From the NCBI GenBank assembly GCA_026996605.1, contig JALWLE010000127.1:1-34956 (forward strand): DNA of 34,956 bases. Reading direction: 5' to 3'. How positions within the stretch are numbered: the first letter of the stretch is position 1; each line of letters begins with the position of its first letter. The translations under genes were made by a program, and so were the position numbers. Below are positions 33,723-34,956 of this stretch, piece after piece. The stretch is from Flavobacteriales bacterium. GTDB lineage: Bacteria; Bacteroidota; Bacteroidia; Flavobacteriales; Flavobacteriaceae. The notes under the pieces were generated by a model. That model had not been told where the DNA came from. It saw nothing but the letters and a program-made list of their open reading frames with translations, and ran no database searches.

Positions 33723-34610
33723 TTATTTTTTACTTCTCGGATGCGTATTTTGATATATTTTCTTCAATTCTTGAATACTACTATGTGTGTAAACTTGTGT
33801 GGCTGCCAAGCTACTGTGTCCTAACAACTCTTTGATAGAATTAAGGTCTGCTCCCTTATTAAGCAGGTGTGTTGCAAAAGTATGTCGTAACATATGCGGA
33901 CTTTTTTTATGCTTAACGCTTACCCTACTAAGATACGAATTAATCACACGATACACAAGAACATCGTACATTTTTTTACCTTTTTTGGTTAAAAATACAT
34001 AATCGTCTATAGGTTTATTGTCAAAAAAATCTTCTTTTATAGCTATGTATTTACTTAATGCTTCCATTGTATTTATTAATAACGGAATGATGCGTTGCTT
34101 ATTACGCTTACCGGTTACCTTTAACTCTTTTTTATGAAAATCGATATACTTGGGTTTAAGATTTATCAACTCTGCCCGCCGGATACCTGTCGTATATAAT
34201 AAATTAATTAAAGCATAATCTCTGACCCCTTCATAATCGTCAGGAAAGTATTTTGCATCTAACAAGTCTTGCATTTCGCCCGTTGAAAACGGGACTGGTA
34301 CCTTTCGATGCACTTTTAAACCACTGATTTGTACGGCAGGATTCCGTTGAATAGAGCCGGTTTTTTGTAAAAACTTATAAAAACTTTTTAAAGCGGCTAT
34401 TTTGCGATTGATGGTTTTTTCTGATAAATTTTGTTCTGACAAATGCGCTATCCATAAGCGTATTTCCTTGACGGTTGCTGTATTTATTTTAGAATTCATG
34501 TCATTTAAAAAGCTAGCAAAATCTGACAAGTCTTTCCGGTAAGCTTTAAGGGTTAAAGCCGAATATTTCTTTTCTTTATTTAAATAGGTCAAGAACCGGT
34601 CAATAAGCAT
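33723..34610 (-). CDS. xerC: Tyrosine recombinase of the XerC/XerD type
   Basis: 295 aa. The N-terminal SAM-like domain is FLTYLNKEKKYSALTLKAYR. The catalytic domain has the full set: Arg144 (TTGIRRAE), Lys168 (VTGKRNKQR), His239 and Arg242 (SPHMLRHTFATH), His265 (LLGHSS) and Tyr274 (ATQVYTH). It resolves chromosome dimers at dif. I chose the Met at 34610 because the ATG at 34631 overlaps the -7 box, which would put it upstream of the transcript start. The place between rpsU and hpf, conserved in Bacteroidota, marks it as the housekeeping enzyme and not a phage or transposon integrase. Confidence 0.93.
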   Translation of the reverse strand: MLIDRFLTYLNKEKKYSALTLKAYRKDLSDFASFLNDMNSKINTATVKEIRLWIAHLSEQNLSEKTINRKIAALKSFYKFLQKTGSIQRNPAVQISGLKVHRKVPVPFSTGEMQDLLDAKYFPDDYEGVRDYALINLLYTTGIRRAELINLKPKYIDFHKKELKVTGKRNKQRIIPLLINTMEALSKYIAIKEDFFDNKPIDDYVFLTKKGKKMYDVLVYRVINSYLSRVSVKHKKSPHMLRHTFATHLLNKGADLNSIKELLGHSSLAATQVYTHSSIQELKKIYQNTHPRSKK

Positions 34611-34628
34611 AAGTGAAGCTAATTTTAT

Positions 34629-34659
34629 CAAAGATAAAAAATAAAAACAGAAGATACAA
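34629..34659 (-). promoter_or_regulatory. Promoter of xerC-hpf, overlapping the rpsU terminator
   Basis: On the minus strand, TTG (34659-34657), 20-nt spacer, TATCTTTG (34636-34629). The TTG lies in the T-tract of the rpsU terminator. A start near 34623 gives a leader of about 13 nt to the ATG at 34610. Confidence 0.7.
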
Positions 34660-34690
34660 AAAACCTCAGAGTTTCGACTCTGAGGTTTTT
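34659..34690 (-). terminator. Terminator of rpsU
   Basis: Perfect 14-bp arms (34659-34672 and 34677-34690; core ACCTCAGAGT) with a 4-nt loop (CGAA as read on the minus strand), followed on the minus strand by TTTTTTG. It lies 23 bases past the rpsU stop. Confidence 0.9.
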
Positions 34691-34713
34691 AAAATAGGTT
34701 TACTAAAACGGGT

Positions 34714-34911
34714 TTAGTATTGATCTTCCATATCACGAAGTCGTTGAATATACTTCGCTTTCAGGATTTGTTGTCTGCGTTTGACAGATGGTTTGGTAAA
34801 TTGCTTACGATCTCTGATTTGACGTATCATTTTGGTTTGGTCAAATTTACGTTTGAAACGTTTCAAAGCTCTGTCAATAGACTCTCCTTCTTTTACAGGT
34901 ATGATCAACAT
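34714..34911 (-). CDS. rpsU: 30S ribosomal protein bS21
   Basis: 65 aa, typical length. MLIIPVKEGESIDRALKRFK with KFDQTKMIRQIRDRKQFTKP and KRRQQILKAKYIQRL are standard bS21 features; the protein ends RDMEDQY. Tyr54 lies in the C-terminal helix. In the Flavobacterium johnsoniae ribosome bS21 is reported to help hide the anti-Shine-Dalgarno tail of 16S rRNA, which explains why Shine-Dalgarno sites are largely unused. This gene nevertheless has a strong Shine-Dalgarno (34919-34924), consistent with reported autoregulation. Its promoter lies outside or at the edge of the window. Confidence 0.97.
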   Translation of the reverse strand: MLIIPVKEGESIDRALKRFKRKFDQTKMIRQIRDRKQFTKPSVKRRQQILKAKYIQRLRDMEDQY

Positions 34912-34918
34912 AGTTTTA

Positions 34919-34924
34919 CACCTC
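34919..34924 (-). promoter_or_regulatory. Strong Shine-Dalgarno of rpsU
   Basis: On the minus strand AAAAAGAGGTGTAAAACT precedes the ATG. GAGGTG (34924-34919) can pair with CACCUC of the 16S rRNA tail over six bases, with a 7-nt spacer to ATG. The other starts I inspected lack such a site. Confidence 0.8.
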
Positions 34925-34956
34925 TTTTTGTTGGTTAATACTTAATTATGAGTGGC

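Noticed and set aside
33723-34610. Tyrosine recombinase as the integrase of a mobile island
   Set aside because: It lies between rpsU and hpf, as in many Bacteroidota; no attachment repeats or cargo genes flank it.

Overview
The window is about 35 kb of AT-rich chromosomal DNA from a member of the Bacteroidota, most likely class Flavobacteriia. The evidence is a type IX secretion (T9SS) C-terminal sorting domain, DUF4270, DUF4292 and DUF5687 proteins, a short RaiA/HPF next to xerC and rpsU, Bacteroidota-type promoters (TTG, about 20 nt, TAnnTTTG), and almost no Shine-Dalgarno sequences. The one clear Shine-Dalgarno is on rpsU. I see no tRNA, rRNA, CRISPR array, insertion sequence or prophage.

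Layout. Positions 1-6665 (minus) hold a tetR - tolC - membrane-fusion - RND permease multidrug-efflux operon; the permease runs off the left edge. Positions 6803-9668 (minus) hold a small membrane protein, exonuclease III overlapping a MacB/LolD-type ABC ATPase gene by ATGA, and panC. Positions 9761-12189 (plus) hold a starch-synthase-like protein coupled to a DUF4270 lipoprotein. Next are a stomatin/SPFH protein (plus), a pair made of a secreted C1 peptidase and a small beta-carbonic-anhydrase-like protein (minus), thioredoxin and release factor 3 (plus), and pyruvate phosphate dikinase (minus). Positions 20425-25036 (plus) hold a SanA/YdcF-like protein, two tandem DUF5687 membrane proteins and an ABC ATPase, which together look like a flavobacterial ABC exporter. 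Positions 25142-33211 (minus) hold a large T9SS cargo protein with a lipoprotein-type signal, DUF4292 and TPR proteins, an NDP-sugar nucleotidyltransferase, a PhoD-like phosphatase and a second TPR protein. Positions 33404-34911 (minus) hold rpsU - xerC - hpf.

Most genes are conserved housekeeping or envelope genes. The points most worth a second look are: the strong Shine-Dalgarno of rpsU in a genome that otherwise ignores such sites; a terminator and promoter that overlap between rpsU and xerC; the mini carbonic-anhydrase-like protein; the lipobox plus T9SS sorting domain on one protein; an RND pump with an extra hydrophobic hairpin and an altered proton-relay motif; the duplicated DUF5687 permeases; and several families of degenerate repeats that fill the gaps between genes, including nearly every gap of the efflux operon. 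There is no stretch over 300 bases without a gene; the shorter gaps hold promoters, terminators and these repeats.
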